In this document: piece by piece, positions 48,471 through 60,075 of the stretch
Layout of the letters: the number at the start of each line of letters is the position of its first letter
Position numbering within the stretch: position 1 is the first letter of the stretch
Assembly (NCBI RefSeq): GCF_016808335.1
Contig: NC_053142.1
Location: 43,939,674 to 44,003,673, forward strand
Source of the DNA: Panicum virgatum
Taxonomy: Eukaryota; Streptophyta; Magnoliopsida; Poales; Poaceae
Direction: 5' to 3'
Length of the DNA: 64,000 nt
Position numbers and translations under genes: made by a program
The notes under the pieces: generated by a model
The model's input: the letters and a program-made list of their open reading frames with translations, nothing else
Told to the model about the DNA's origin: nothing
Databases searched by the model: none

Positions 48471-49084
48471 CGGGAAGATCTCGTGTTCCTCTGCAGTTCC
48501 CCTGAGGTACCGATCTACTCTACTACAAAGCATTCATTGTGTCTTAAATACACGACCAAATTCACCAAACCAAATAGTTCCTGCAAATATGAGCAAGTCA
48601 CTGGCCTGGCCTTTTTTTTTTTCTTTGCTGCATCACATGTGTTGTCTGAAGATAGCAGATTTGGAATGGAGCAACTGTAGCCCACCTCACCAGTGGACCG
48701 TCTTTTATTGCCTGCATCTGTTACACTAGATTTGCATAGCATAAATTTTACAAAGGGAACGTCTTTATGAAAGATAAGCAGTGGCTGCAAACTGAAGGAT
48801 GGGTATGTTATGCAGAGGTTTCAAAAAAAATAATGCTGAATTTCGCTGTGTGATCAGTCTTTCAAAATGGTAGGAACTAGGTCCACCGTTTCATTTTCTA
48901 TTAGTTTCAACAGCGAAAACATGTCCGTATGAACCGAACCCTGATCAAAACGTGACATTCAAGTGTGCTGCTGTTTTACAGAGAAAAACAACTATTTGAA
49001 GGAACATGGTTTCAAAGATGAAAGCATTATCCTTTCCTTTCAAATCGAAATGAGAACCTCTGATTTTATGCTTTCCTGACACAG
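48471..49084 (+). other. CCS intron remnant between MITE fragment and late exon
   Basis: No CCS exon could be recognised here; it ends in the acceptor gacacag before the exon at 49085. Confidence 0.6.
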
Positions 49085-49204
49085 GCTCTTGGTGACCTGG
49101 GAACACTAGAAGCTGGAGACAACGGGGAAACCCATTTCTCAGGATCAAAAGAGAAATTGAGAGTCGTTGACTTGATTGGCCGCTCGGTTGCGTTGTATGC
49201 AAGG

Positions 49205-49526
49205 TCCGTTGAAACCATAATTTGAAGTACTAAATGAAGTCTATTTACAAAATTTTTTCACAAATGGGTTGTAAATCGCGAGACGAATCTAATGATGCTA
49301 ATTAATTCATGATTAATTCATAATTAGCGGATGGTTACTGTAGCATCACTGTTGCAAATCATAGATTAAGTAGGCGCATTAGATTCGCCTCGCGATTTAC
49401 AACCCATCCATGCAAAAATTTTTGTAAATAGACTTCATTTAGTACTCCATACATGTGTCGAAATATTCGATGTGACGTTTTTTTTTTTGCGTTTACAAGG
49501 TTTATGGGGGTGGGAACTAAACAGAG
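49205..49526. mobile_element. MITE in the last CCS intron
   Basis: It contains the inverted pair tgggttgtaaatcgcgagac and tcgcctcgcgatttacaacc, and ends gtgggaactaaacagag directly against the last exon, so the MITE supplies the 3' splice region. Exact ends and target duplication were not resolved. Confidence 0.7.
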
Positions 49527-49930
49527 ACTGAGGACAGATCAGACCCTGGCATTGCAGCCGCGGTGATTGCACGAAGTGCCGGTGTAGGAGAGAACTACAA
49601 GAAGCTCTGCACCTGTGATGGTGTCACCATCTGGGAATCAAGTTAAACCTGCTGCCAGCGAATTTTCCATACTATTTGCTCGCATATGTTGTTGTACACA
49701 CATTAATGTAGAAACAATCAAATCAGCAACTGAACATTTGGAATAAGCATGAATACAACATTGAGGAATAAAGCCTGTTTTCCCTGGAGCTTGACGGTGT
49801 TTTGCATCGGTTAGTTAGTGGACTTCCTGTTTTCCTGCTACACAACCGATATGTGGCTTGATTACCCTGGCCGCGGAGGTTCCTGCTCCATTGCTTGTCT
49901 AAATGCCCATGCACAGTAAACAAACCAAGC

Positions 49931-52261
49931 TCACATTGGTGGCAGCCATGTGAGGACGAGGGGGCTTCGGACGATGTGGATGCCGTCGCTCCAGGACAGC
50001 GCTCCGAACTCCGGTGTCTTCTGCGCAGCCTTGGTTGTCATCGTCACCTTGTAGGTCAGCTTCTGGTTCGAGCTTGTGAAGTGCAGGGTGCTCGGTTCGA
50101 CGACAATGTCGGCGCCTTTGAACTCAGAGACCTTGACACGGTATGTCGAAGATGGAGGGCCGACGTTCGTCACGGTGCGGCGAACCGTCAGAGCTGCAGA
50201 CGGCTGCTCGGCGAAGACGGCGGAGATGGCCGGGTAGTTCAGGTCACCCGGCGAGCTGAAGGTGTGCTTGCATGTCTTGCTCGAGTTCTTGGTGAAGGCC
50301 CTGAGCTGCATCGGCGTCAGGTTCTCCACGCAGAGGAACTCCAGGTAGTCGTCCTGGCCGATGTCGTAGACCAGGCCAGGGTTGAGAGCGCGCAGCGGGT
50401 GTATGTGCCCGGCTCCGTGATCGAACGGCGTGGACGCCTTGCCGGTGGCCGCGTCCTTCAGCGACCGGTACGTGTTGTCGTGGACGTACGCCGTGGTCAT
50501 CAGCGCGGACTTGATCTTGGCCGGGCTCCAGTCCGGGTGGCTGGCCTTGATCAGCGCGGCCACGCCGGCGACGTGCGGGCATGACATGGACGTCCCCGAG
50601 AGGATGTTGAACCCGACGCGGCGGCGGTCGGTGGACAAGCTCGACGGGCTGGCGTCGCCGCTCCATGCCGCCAGGATGTTCACGCCGGGCGCGATGACAT
50701 CCGGCTTGAGGATCTCCAGGGTCAGGAAGTTCGGTCCCCGGGAGGAGAACGCGGCGACCACCGGCGATGGGCGGATCCCGAGCTTGGTCCCGTCGAAGCT
50801 GAGCGTCGCGGTTGGTTTCGCGGCGGTTTTGCTGTACTTCTTGGCGGCGATGCCTTCGGACTCCCCAACGGCAACTGCAGGCAGCAGGTGGCTGTCGGCG
50901 ACAAGCTCCTCGCCGTTCGCCGGAGTGTTGGCGAGAATCATGCCCATGCCGCCGGCGTTCTTGACAACCTGGCCCTTCTGCACCCGGGGACTAATGCCGC
51001 GGTCGCAAATCACAATCTTTCCAGCGACTTCTTGCGGCTGCAGAGTCCCATCCAGGCACAGAGACCTGGGGTCCGGGATGCTCGAGTTGCCGCCCATGTA
51101 CACCAACGGGAACTGCTCCTGGGAAGAGAGATTTCGCCGGCCTCTGTAGAGCGAAACGCCGGTGATGTTGGCGCCATTGCCGAGCGTCACCGTGGCCGGG
51201 AAGTCTCGGTCCATGGTGCTCGCGCCCACCGTGGTTATCCACGGCGACAGGTTGGTGAGGCTTATGGGGTCCGGGCCGGCGTTGCCGCCCGAGCAGGCGA
51301 CGAACACGCCCATCTGCATGGCGCCGAACGACGCGATGGCCAGGCTGTCGCGGTGGTAGGGGGAGGAGCCGCCGCCGAGCGAGATGGAGAGCACGTCGAC
51401 GCCGTCCGCCACGGCCCGGTCGACGGCCGCCAGGATGTCGGAGCTGAAGCAGCCGCCCGCCCAGCACACTTTGTACACCGCGACGCGGGCGCGGGGCGCC
51501 ATACCCCGGGCGACGCCGCGGGCGTAGCCGAAGAGGTTGGCGTCCGGCACGGGCGCGCCCGCAGCGGTGGCCGCGGTGTGGGTGCCGTGGCCGTCCTGGT
51601 CCCGCGGGGACTTGAGCTCGGTGGTCTCGTTGATGGGCCCCGACGAGGCCTCGTAGCCGTTGTAGAAGATGCGCGCGCCGATGACCTTGCGGTTGCAGTT
51701 GGCCGCGGTGAAGCCGCGCCCCGTCTGGCACAGGCCCTTCCACTTGGCCGGCACGGGGCCGAGGCCCTTGTCGCTGAAGCTGGGTCTCTCGGGCCATATG
51801 CCGGTGTCGAGCACGCCCACGACGACGTCGTGGTCGGCGAGCCCCGCGGACCAGATGCTGTTGCTGATTTCCGGGCTGATGCCCAGGAAGTCGGGGCTCC
51901 GGGTGGTGTGCAGCTGCAGGACCGTCTCCGGGAGCACGGTCACCACGCCGTCCGCGTCGGCCATCCGCTCGGCCTCGTCCTCGTCCAGCCTCGCCGCGAA
52001 GCCGTGGAACGCCGTCTCGTAGTTGTAGACGATCCTCGCGTACGGGTCGTCCTCCTCGCCTTGCAGCTGCACAGAACTCACGGATTTCACGGTGGAGGCG
52101 TACCATTCGTGGTGGAAATCGAACGAGCTCGGCATCTCAGACGCCGCCATCTGAACGATGTACGTCTTGGGCGCCGCCGCGCACGCCGGGAGGCATGCTT
52201 GCAGAGCCACTAGAGCTAGGCATAGCGGCAGAGCCCTCCGTCTCGCGCTGCTAAAACCCAT
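49931..52261 (-). CDS. Subtilisin-like serine protease (SBT1 type), 776 aa
   Basis: This is a secreted plant subtilase (S8A) acting in the apoplast on proteins or propeptides. It is a single exon with ATG at 52261-52259. A signal peptide covers about residues 1-29 (LPLCLALVALQACLPACAAA), then an I9 prodomain (about 33-118, KTYIVQMAASEMP to LQLHTTRSPDFLG). The catalytic domain carries Asp152 (VLDTGIWPE), His225 (DGHGTHTA), Asn327 (SGGNAGP) and Ser558 (GTSMSCPHVAG). A protease-associated insert lies about 385-475, and a fibronectin-III-like C-terminal domain about 675-773. The length and intronless form match SBT1 members, perhaps closest to SBT1.3; the substrate is unknown. All catalytic residues are present. 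A hAT element sits 189 bp upstream of the start codon. Confidence 0.97.
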   Translation of the reverse strand: MGFSSARRRALPLCLALVALQACLPACAAAPKTYIVQMAASEMPSSFDFHHEWYASTVKSVSSVQLQGEEDDPYARIVYNYETAFHGFAARLDEDEAERMADADGVVTVLPETVLQLHTTRSPDFLGISPEISNSIWSAGLADHDVVVGVLDTGIWPERPSFSDKGLGPVPAKWKGLCQTGRGFTAANCNRKVIGARIFYNGYEASSGPINETTELKSPRDQDGHGTHTAATAAGAPVPDANLFGYARGVARGMAPRARVAVYKVCWAGGCFSSDILAAVDRAVADGVDVLSISLGGGSSPYHRDSLAIASFGAMQMGVFVACSGGNAGPDPISLTNLSPWITTVGASTMDRDFPATVTLGNGANITGVSLYRGRRNLSSQEQFPLVYMGGNSSIPDPRSLCLDGTLQPQEVAGKIVICDRGISPRVQKGQVVKNAGGMGMILANTPANGEELVADSHLLPAVAVGESEGIAAKKYSKTAAKPTATLSFDGTKLGIRPSPVVAAFSSRGPNFLTLEILKPDVIAPGVNILAAWSGDASPSSLSTDRRRVGFNILSGTSMSCPHVAGVAALIKASHPDWSPAKIKSALMTTAYVHDNTYRSLKDAATGKASTPFDHGAGHIHPLRALNPGLVYDIGQDDYLEFLCVENLTPMQLRAFTKNSSKTCKHTFSSPGDLNYPAISAVFAEQPSAALTVRRTVTNVGPPSSTYRVKVSEFKGADIVVEPSTLHFTSSNQKLTYKVTMTTKAAQKTPEFGALSWSDGIHIVRSPLVLTWLPPM

Positions 52262-53233
52262 GGAGGACGAGCCGAAGCTGACCGAGATGGATGGATGGAG
52301 GCAGATTTCAGGACAGCAATGTGGAGAAGCCTGCGGCGCCCCTGCCGTTATGTACGCCGCTGCTCTAACAGCGTCCTAGGCTCCTACCTTGCATGCTCTG
52401 ACAGCGAAGTGAGCTGCGTCGTGTGGACTGGGGAGGGGAGCAGAGGGATTATGGCGGGGCAAAATACCCGAAAACCGAAGTCCGAACCCGAAAAACCCGA
52501 ACCCCAATTCGGGTTCTAACCCGCGGTACCCGAAATTATTACGGGTAGTTCGGGTATTGGGCTACGGTACCCGAATTACCCGAACTACCCAAAATCAGCC
52601 TAGCTCATAGATGTGTTTACTCATTGTAGGCTTGCAGCCCAGCCCATAAAACATTTTAACCCTAACCTAGGCACAGCGCCCCGCCCCACCCCACCCCCAG
52701 TCCCCCACCGCCCCACCCCAGTCACGCCGCCACAGGCCACAGCGCCCCTCGCGAGTCGCCCATCCGCCCCTCGCGCGCCGACCGCCGTCACCGGCTCTCC
52801 GCGCCACCACCCCTCGCCCACCGGCCGCCGTCACCGTACGCCAGCCGCTGGTAGCGCGACTGCGCCTGCCTGAACGTGCAGGACTGCAGTCTGTAGGGTG
52901 CAGGCCCCCTCCCGGCCTCCCCCCAAGGCGCCGCAGCGAGGCCCCTTCTCCCCATCCCCGACCTCGAGTCATCGACTGCAGTCTGCAGACCAGCAAGACG
53001 CTCCTTACCCCGGCGCGGCGCTTCTGACCCCCGGCGGCTCCGGCTTTCGCAAGACCTCGAGCCGGGAAGACGACCGAAGAACGGCACCACCGACGGAGGA
53101 ATCTTGCAACGCATGTCATTCACTTTTCTTCTACTTGTTCATGGTAGTCTAGATCTAGTATGGTCCATTTTTCTGTTGAATTAGTAGAACATTTGAAATG
53201 CATAGCGTAAGGATAGGACATTCCACCTATTTG

Positions 53234-53409
53234 ATCTAGTAGAACATTAGTAGAACATTTTTCTATTGATTTGATCAGAGATTACCACAGTGGTACAGTA
53301 GAACATTAGTAGAACAATTTTCTGTTGATTTGATCAGAGATTACCACAGTAGAACATTAGTAGGACATTTTTCTGTTGATTTGATCAGAGATTACCACAG
53401 TAGAACATC
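53234..53409 (+). repeat. Tandem repeat in the hAT leader
   Basis: About three units of roughly 55-65 bp contain agtagaacattagtagaaca and tgttgatttgatcagagatt, then accacagt. They lie directly upstream of the transposase start. Confidence 0.8.
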
Positions 53410-53428
53410 AGTGTTCTTTGTTTTTCAG

Positions 53429-54490
53429 ATGCCTGAAACTGAAGATAATATTGAGATTGAGACCCAGTCAATGAACACTGAGGTTCACCATGATAATTCA
53501 ATTGTGCCAATGGAGATTCAAGATTCACAGCCATCAGAGTTGAATGGACAAGTTGCTAATCAGGAGGTCATTGATCTTGAGAATGACACAGGGAAAGAGA
53601 AGGAAAGGAAGCAAATGGCATCAAGGTCAAATATTTGGAATCATTTCAACAAGATCAAGGATGACAAGGGTTTTCTCAAATTTGCACAATGCAGATATTG
53701 CACCCGCAAAATGAAGGCTGAATCAAAGGGACACGGTACATCTTCGTTGTCTCGACACTTGCAAACTTGCTCACGAAATCCTAACAAGTTTGAGAATGAC
53801 CCAAAACAAGGCACATTGCAAGGGGAAGGTATTACCACATGGAGGTTCGATCAAGATGCACTTAGAGCGGCTTTTGCTGAGATGGTTGTAGAAGATGAGG
53901 AGCCTTTTTCTATGGGTGTGAGGCCAGGCTTTAGGAAATTTATGAGCAAAGCCTGCCCACGATTTCAATTACCATCTAGAAGAACCTGCACCATGGATAT
54001 TGTACGTCTTTACTTTCAAGAAAGAGCCAAGCTGAAGAAATTTTTTAAAGATTCTTGTCAGCGAATTTCCTTAACAACGGATGGTTGGACTTCTCAGCAG
54101 CAAGATAGCTATATGACTGTCACTGCGAGCTTTATTGATGATAATTGGCAGCTACATAAGAAAGTGATCAGTTTTTTCAAGGTAAAAGGGCATAAGGGAG
54201 AGGATATTGGGAAAAACTTGCTTAGATGCTTGACTGAATGGGGTTTGGACAAAGTAACGACTGTCACTGTTGATAATGCCAATGCTAATGACAATAGTGT
54301 GGCTTTTTGAGGAGACAGCTGCAGGGGACCAACATAGTTGGTGGCAAGTATTTGCACATGAGGTGTGCTACACACATCATTAACCTCATTGTGCAAGATG
54401 GATTGAAAGAAGTTGACCTCTCTGTGAAGCGTGTTAGGGCTGCTATTAAATGGATTAAGAATGGGACTTCAAGATTGGTAAAGTTTAGGG
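53429..54490 (+). pseudogene. hAT transposase, frameshifted and C-terminally truncated
   Basis: ATG at 53429 directly follows an acceptor-like ttttcag. A BED zinc finger (SNIWNHFNKIKD, CRYC, HLQTC) occupies about residues 60-115. The RNase H-like core shows LTTDGWTS and VTVDNANAND, carrying the first two acidic catalytic residues. One T is missing near 54305, shifting the frame; the second frame continues with GGKYLHMRCATHIINLIVQD. After about 54490 coding similarity stops. The third catalytic Glu and the C-terminal hAT dimerisation region are absent, so it cannot move itself. Confidence 0.87.
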
Positions 54491-55139
54491 TGCCGTGGTG
54501 CAGGGTGCTGGTGGGTGCCTGGGTGGTTTGGACTTTGGAGCCTGGAGGCGCAACTTCATCTTCATGGGAGTCATGTAGTTTAGTCATGTTTATCTCTGTT
54601 GGGTGCTTCAAAACTATATTTATTAATTGTGATATTTGAAGTGTAAACTGTCAGTTTGGTCATGTACTAATAGTGTTGTTTATCTCTGAAAACCTCATGT
54701 TTATCTCTGAACATGTATACTAGCGACTGGTCATGTACTGTCAGTTTGGTCATTGCAGAGTTCAGCAATTCGGGTAGTTCGGGTAACCCGAACTTGAACC
54801 CGAAATTTTCGGGTACCCGAATTGTCGGGTTCTGGTTTTTATCAGCGAATTTCGGGTTCTATTTTTCAAAACCCAAAATTTTCAAAACCCGAAATACCCG
54901 ACCCAAACTTTTCGGGTAACCTGAACGTCCAGCCATAACAGGGATGGCGAGTGAAGAAGAGCTGGAGGGAGGGGTGGTGGTTGCTGGCGCCGGCGTCCTC
55001 CTCATTGAAGCGAATTCACTCGGGTGTGCGGTGGGGGCTTGTAAATTCTGAGAGCCGTTGTTAGGTGCGCTCATGACATTCCGCCATTATTACTCCCTTC
55101 CCTTGTAGATATTTTATGTGTGCCATTGACCCTTGCGTG

Positions 55140-55468
55140 CTCTGTTTAGTTGTCTAGTAAATTTTTTGAAAGAGTATTTTTTTATATTTGAAATATTAAA
55201 CATAAACTAATTACAAAATAAATCACAAAACTCGTCTGTAAATCGTGAGACGAATCTAATGGGCTTAATTGATCCATCACTAGAGATTGTTTACTGTAGC
55301 ATTACTGTAGTAATTTAGCGTCTAATTACAGCCTAACTAAGTTCATTAGATTCGTCTCGCGATTTACAGACAAACTGTGCAATGTGTTTTTTATTTCAGT
55401 TTAATTTAAGTCTCCATGCAGGTGTCAGGAAAAAAATTGGAACTTTGAATTTGGGAACTAAACACGGC
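55140..55468. mobile_element. Tourist-like MITE
   Basis: Ends tctgtttagttgtc and gggaactaaacacgg are inverted. An inner inverted pair, gtaaatcgtgagacgaatct and ttagattcgtctcgcgattt, matches the MITEs at 48.3 and 49.3 kb. Confidence 0.72.
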
Positions 55469-55602
55469 TGAAACGGGGAAAAATGGAAGCGGTGGATCAG
55501 ATCCGAACGGCACATCGGCACATGGCGCTTACCCCTTTACGGGGGCTGAATCGCATTGATTTCGCCACCGTAGACGGTTGATCCGGTTCGTGAAAAGCAC
55601 TG

Positions 55603-55823
55603 AGGGTGTGTTTAGTTGGTGAGAAGTGGTTGATTTTGATATTGTAGCATATTTTATTATTATTTGATAAATAATATTTAATTATGGACTAATTAGATTT
55701 AAAAAATTTATTTTGTGATAATCAATTAGACTGTATAATTAGTTATTTTTAACTGTATTTAATGCTCTATAATATTCGATGTGACAGATAATATAGAAAA
55801 TTTTTTGAAAACTAAACAGGCCT
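55603..55823. mobile_element. Short MITE of the GTTTAGTT...AACTAAAC type
   Basis: Ends agggtgtgtttagttggtg and gaaaactaaacaggcct are inverted. It is AT-rich inside with no coding. Its left end is shared with the fragment at 14750-14820. Confidence 0.68.
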
Positions 55824-58800
55824 CATGTGCTAGCCACTGTTAACGTCAGTGACGCAGCGTACGGGGAGGGAGAAGATCGCCGGCGAGGCGACGGTGACGC
55901 CAGCTAATCAAAGAGAAGAACGTTTGCTTAATGGCAGCGGGTACGTTTGCATCAAATTAATGTGAGCGGCTCGTACGAGGAATACGGAAATCTGGAGCGA
56001 AGGCGCTGCTGCCTCTGCTTTGCTTTGCACTGCAGAGAAATGCCTGGCCTGCCTTCTTGAGCTTTCCCATCGAATGAACTATCGAAGTTGCATGAAAATG
56101 TTGGATTAATTCTCCTGATTGGACGATACGGGGAATGGTTTAAGGGGTGAGCTGAGCTGAAGACAGTTGAAGAAACGCATGAACAGCAGGGACATATAAC
56201 AGACGATTTGTGAATCTGATTGATTGTGTCACGCAAATGATTTATTTCAATGTTGCGGTGATCATTTATTCCAAGCATAAATAATTCTTAGTACTTAATA
56301 TTTAAGCCTATAGGTGATCATTTATGCTTGGAATGAAAAATGAATCATACACGTGGGGCCAATAAACATCAGTGATCACAATGAACAAACCATACCTCCT
56401 CCCATCTGGTTCAATTCTCCTTTGTGTGCTTGCAGCTTGTGAATTCATACCCCCCTCCCCCCCTTTCTTCAAAATATGGTCAATTCGTTGAAAACAGCTA
56501 GCTTTCAGTGATAGAGGCAACTATTTTTAAATAAGACATAACTTGCTGGTACTTTATAGTTCTTAAGATTTCTATCAAAGTAGAAACCAGATGTTTCTTT
56601 CTAGAATAACTGATCAAACACTATGGATACAAAAAGAGATAAAAATCTGGTAGGTATAGTTTGACCAGAGTAACCTTGAAAGGCAAAAATGTATCTTCTG
56701 AATTTGTTTTCTTTTCGAAGCACAAATTGGAGTAAACCAGTATTCTAATATAAATCTGTTAGAGTGGGCATCTTGATGTGATTTTTTTGAGGCTCTGTAT
56801 CTCCTCTTTTACGATAATCCAGACAAACTAGCCAAGAGACAGAAAAAGGTAGAGACAATTATCACCTATCATACGGCTTTCTAACTCCACTTCTTTTTCT
56901 GGTTGTGGCAATTCCAACATTAGCAAAGGTTTAATCGGTTTGCCAATAAATGACGAGCTACAAAAGGATTTGTTTTTTTTCGTGTCACAGACACGTGACA
57001 ATTAGAATTTAGATCACAAGTGAATAGCATCAAATCACAATTGAAAATTCAGATCACGAGTGAATAGCATCAGTTCCTCACCTAGACTATTAACAATTCG
57101 ATAAACACTTTGTGATTGCACATAGGACTCGAAATCTGCCAATTATATATCCAAGCATCTAAAGAGAACAATGAATTTGGACACAAAGCAATTATTACGT
57201 GCGTGCTGCAAGTGGATTAGTATTTGGAGTCTCAAGAAAAGCAACCATTGCCTTGTACGACCTGATAAATGACAAAAAATTGTACAATTGTCAACAACAT
57301 GAAGCACCAATGGTCCTACAATAGTAAGTAACCATTACTCACCTATGCTTCAGAAAGACCATTGTTCCGGAAAAGCCATTTTGATTAGACAGAAAATAAG
57401 GCTAAGGTTGCTGTAGCTTCCCACAAAAACTAAAGGGGGCATATTACTTCTCTTTGTTTGGGTCGGTAAAGACTCTTGCAGGATGCCTATGCAAGCTAAT
57501 TTATGAAGCAGTTCATCAAGGTCCAGCAATCAAGCTCATCAAATTGTCACTCCTTTTGTTTTTAGGGATTAGGGATCCATCAGGAAAAAAGAATTGATGA
57601 GTCCATATAATGAATAGACATACAGTGGTCAGCACTTCATGGAAAAAAAAACAAAAAAATGGTTACGATGTGCATGGGTTGCTGGCATTATTTTAAACTA
57701 TGTTTTGAAAGAGCAAATGACACCATTCCTACTAAGTCATTGATGCGCTGTATAAATATCATCAATAACTGCCAACCTGACCAAAGATGCCTCAAGAGCA
57801 GGATGTGCAGTTATAAAGTTGTGAAACTTCTGCAACATACTTGCGCCAAATCTCAAATTATCAATGTAGACCTTCAGAGACTTTTCAAGATGCAAGAAAA
57901 AAACCTGGCAATTGTCCCCGAACAGCATATTCAGGAAGAAAATCAGTAGCAACTCTGACAAAATCAAGTTGCCTTGTCTTTGGTGTCGTTTCCAAACAAA
58001 ATCGAGCAGCAATATCAACTTCGAGTTTATCATTAACCAAAATCTGATCGAGTGTAAAGTTTCCATTATAACTCCTGCCATTCATGTGGTCTGTTGACAA
58101 CTTTATGAGAAGATTTGTAAGAGCTATTCTCCCTGTGGGGGTAGTATGTGTAACCTCCAGAGAATAGTCAGTGCACTCAATGGTGCGGGCCTCAGCTGGA
58201 TGATTACCGGGTAAACCAAAAAATTCTTTAGCTGGAATCCACCTATACAAACAGAATGACATGAACATAATACTGTTAAGATTAATCAAATTTAATTTGA
58301 AGCTGTCAAAGTAAATCAAACATTCAGACTTAATTAGAAGTTGCTATATTCAATCAAATGTAGAGTCGTGTCTTACCTGTCAGGCTTTGGCATATCACAG
58401 ATGCGAACACTTAGATGTTCAGAATGAAAATCAGGATCACCTAGATCCTCTCTAATAAAGGTTTGGACTGCATGACTCAGGTTGTTTCGAACCCTGAAGC
58501 AAACAAATATATTTATATATATTACGATATAATTGCTACCATAGCATGCGAATAAGAAATTTGGAAGTTGAAGTACCTCTCATAACACATGCACAAAGAT
58601 CTTGCAAATTCAGGATCGACAGCATCAATATGTTCGTAAAAAACAAACATCTCCTGGCATCCCATTTCCTTCATGGTAGTGATAATTGGCTCATAATATA
58701 CAATGCCATTCTATTTGTACCTGACAACAGTAAATATGTTATTAATATTTTTGGCAACGTAATTTAGAAACCACAGAAAACCAAGAAATTAAACTTTTAC

Positions 58801-59809
58801 CTTCTTAAAAACTCAAGAAATTTATTCTCAGCTTTCTTGTCTTTACTTCCAGTGAAAAATGTGGCAAACTGAGTTTTGAAACGACCACGAGACAAAGGTG
58901 TCTTTTCTACTGATTTTGAACTCACGCTTACACTTGGAATTGGAGTAACCGGAGTATTCCGGAGTACTTTAGGAGCAGTCCTTACCTCAAGATCTTTTCC
59001 TAAATTTGACAATATCAATACATCCTCCAGAAATTCCCCACGTGCATTAAGCTAGTTGTTTTCAATCATAAAACAAAATGCAGTTAGAACAGATATAATC
59101 TAAGACAAATGAAACAGAGAATTTTTAAATCACGTACATTGTCAAAAACCTGCCATGCAAACTTGCTGCTTTGGTGCCTCACATCCGTTAGAAGTCTGTA
59201 AAGAGTTCCATTTTCCTAAAGAGCAGAAGAAAATAAATTCTAGCAGCATTTTAACATATTAGAATATTAAGTGCCACAATTGGTAAATTATAAATACCTT
59301 GAGAACAATAGTGAAATGGTTGCTCCAAAAGAACACAAAAAGATCTCCATTATTCGTATTCTTTTTTAAAGTGCTGAACCTGTCATGTTTACAATTCCCA
59401 CATTTAGTTAACAAATTAACAGGAGTCAAATACTCAGATTTAAGAATGAAATGTACAAAAGAACACAAAAAGATCTCCATCATGCGTGTTCCTTTTTAAA
59501 GTAGATAGGCTGTAATGTTTACAAATCTCGTACTTAATTAACAATTAACAGTAGGAATTAGATATAAGTATTTTTTTAAAGAAGAACACAAAAATGGTTT
59601 CCATCATGGGTGTTCTTTTTTCAAATGGAGAAGCTGCAATGTTTACAGTTCTCACATTTAAGTAACAACTAACAGTAGGAATCAGATATAAGAATGGCAT
59701 ACAGTACATACCCATAATCTGTCGTCTGACTATTAGCCACCTTTAGAAATCTGTCAATGCGGTCAACTGCAAATAATTCAAAACCAAAGTATTAATCAAC
59801 AAATATATT

Positions 59810-60075
59810 ACAACAACAACAACAACATAGTCTTTTTTTTCAAGCAAGTTGGGGTAGGCTAGAGATGAAACCCGAAAGAAATAAGTTCAAGGTTCAGGCA
59901 CATTGATAGCTAGTCTCCAAGCGCTCCTATCCAAAGCTATCTCTTTAGAGATATTCCAATCCTTAAGGTCTCTCTTAACCGACTCATCCCACGTCAGTTT
60001 AGGTCTACCTCTACCCCTCTTTACATTATCGACCAGCTCAAGAACCCTATTACGCACCGGCGCCTCAGGAGGCCT
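59810..60075 (-). mobile_element. 5'-truncated LINE 3' end in a MINDY intron
   Basis: 266 bp between perfect 18-bp duplications ttaatcaacaaatatatt (59792-59809 and 60076-60093). On the minus strand it encodes a LINE C-terminus (GRGRPKLTWDESVKRDLKD, then a stop) and ends in a (TTG)n tail, seen as (acaaca)n at 59810-59826. It lies between the exons at 60137 and 59766. Confidence 0.93.

Larger units (their letters stand above)
34313..49646 (+). pseudogene. CCS: Copper chaperone for superoxide dismutase (CCS), split and missing middle exons
   Basis: CCS loads copper into Cu/Zn superoxide dismutase. Retained pieces: exon 1 at 34313-34543 (MVGFLRAFAAAAAAVPAAAA..., a transit-peptide-like start, ending SAPDK), exon 2 at 34650-34673 (ESALPELT), a late exon at 49085-49203 (ALGDLGTLEAGDNGETHFSG, then VVDLIGRSVALYA) and the last exon at 49527-49646 (TEDRSDPGIAAAVIARSAGV, then ENYKKLCTCDGVTIWESS). 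The exons for the N-terminal heavy-metal domain with its copper-binding MxCxxC motif, and for the first half of the SOD-like domain, are absent from both intron 2 and the right flank. Between the halves lie a 13.3-kb gypsy element and MITE sequence. The donor after GCA-AG (49204) would not keep frame with the last exon. A functional chaperone cannot be made from this copy. Confidence 0.9.
52450..54937 (+). mobile_element. hAT DNA transposon, internally deleted
   Basis: The ends are TATGGCGGGGC and GTCCAGCCATA (imperfect inverted termini). They are flanked by an 8-bp duplication with one mismatch, agagggat (52442-52449) and acagggat (54938-54945). Both subterminal zones are packed with acccgaa and ttcgggta motifs in both orientations (52468-52590 and 54768-54925). 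It encodes a truncated hAT transposase. The 8-bp duplication and BED-type transposase are diagnostic of hAT. Confidence 0.9.
54946..57884. other. Intergenic with MITEs
   Basis: It contains MITEs at about 55140-55468 and 55603-55823. Otherwise it is AT-rich with no recognised gene; the part next to 57885 would be the 3' flank of the MINDY gene. Confidence 0.45.

Noticed and set aside
50888..52213. 441-codon plus-strand frame opposite the subtilase
   Set aside because: It is antisense to a complete subtilase with all catalytic residues, and its Val/Ala/Arg/Gly-rich composition is typical of a shadow frame in GC-rich coding DNA.
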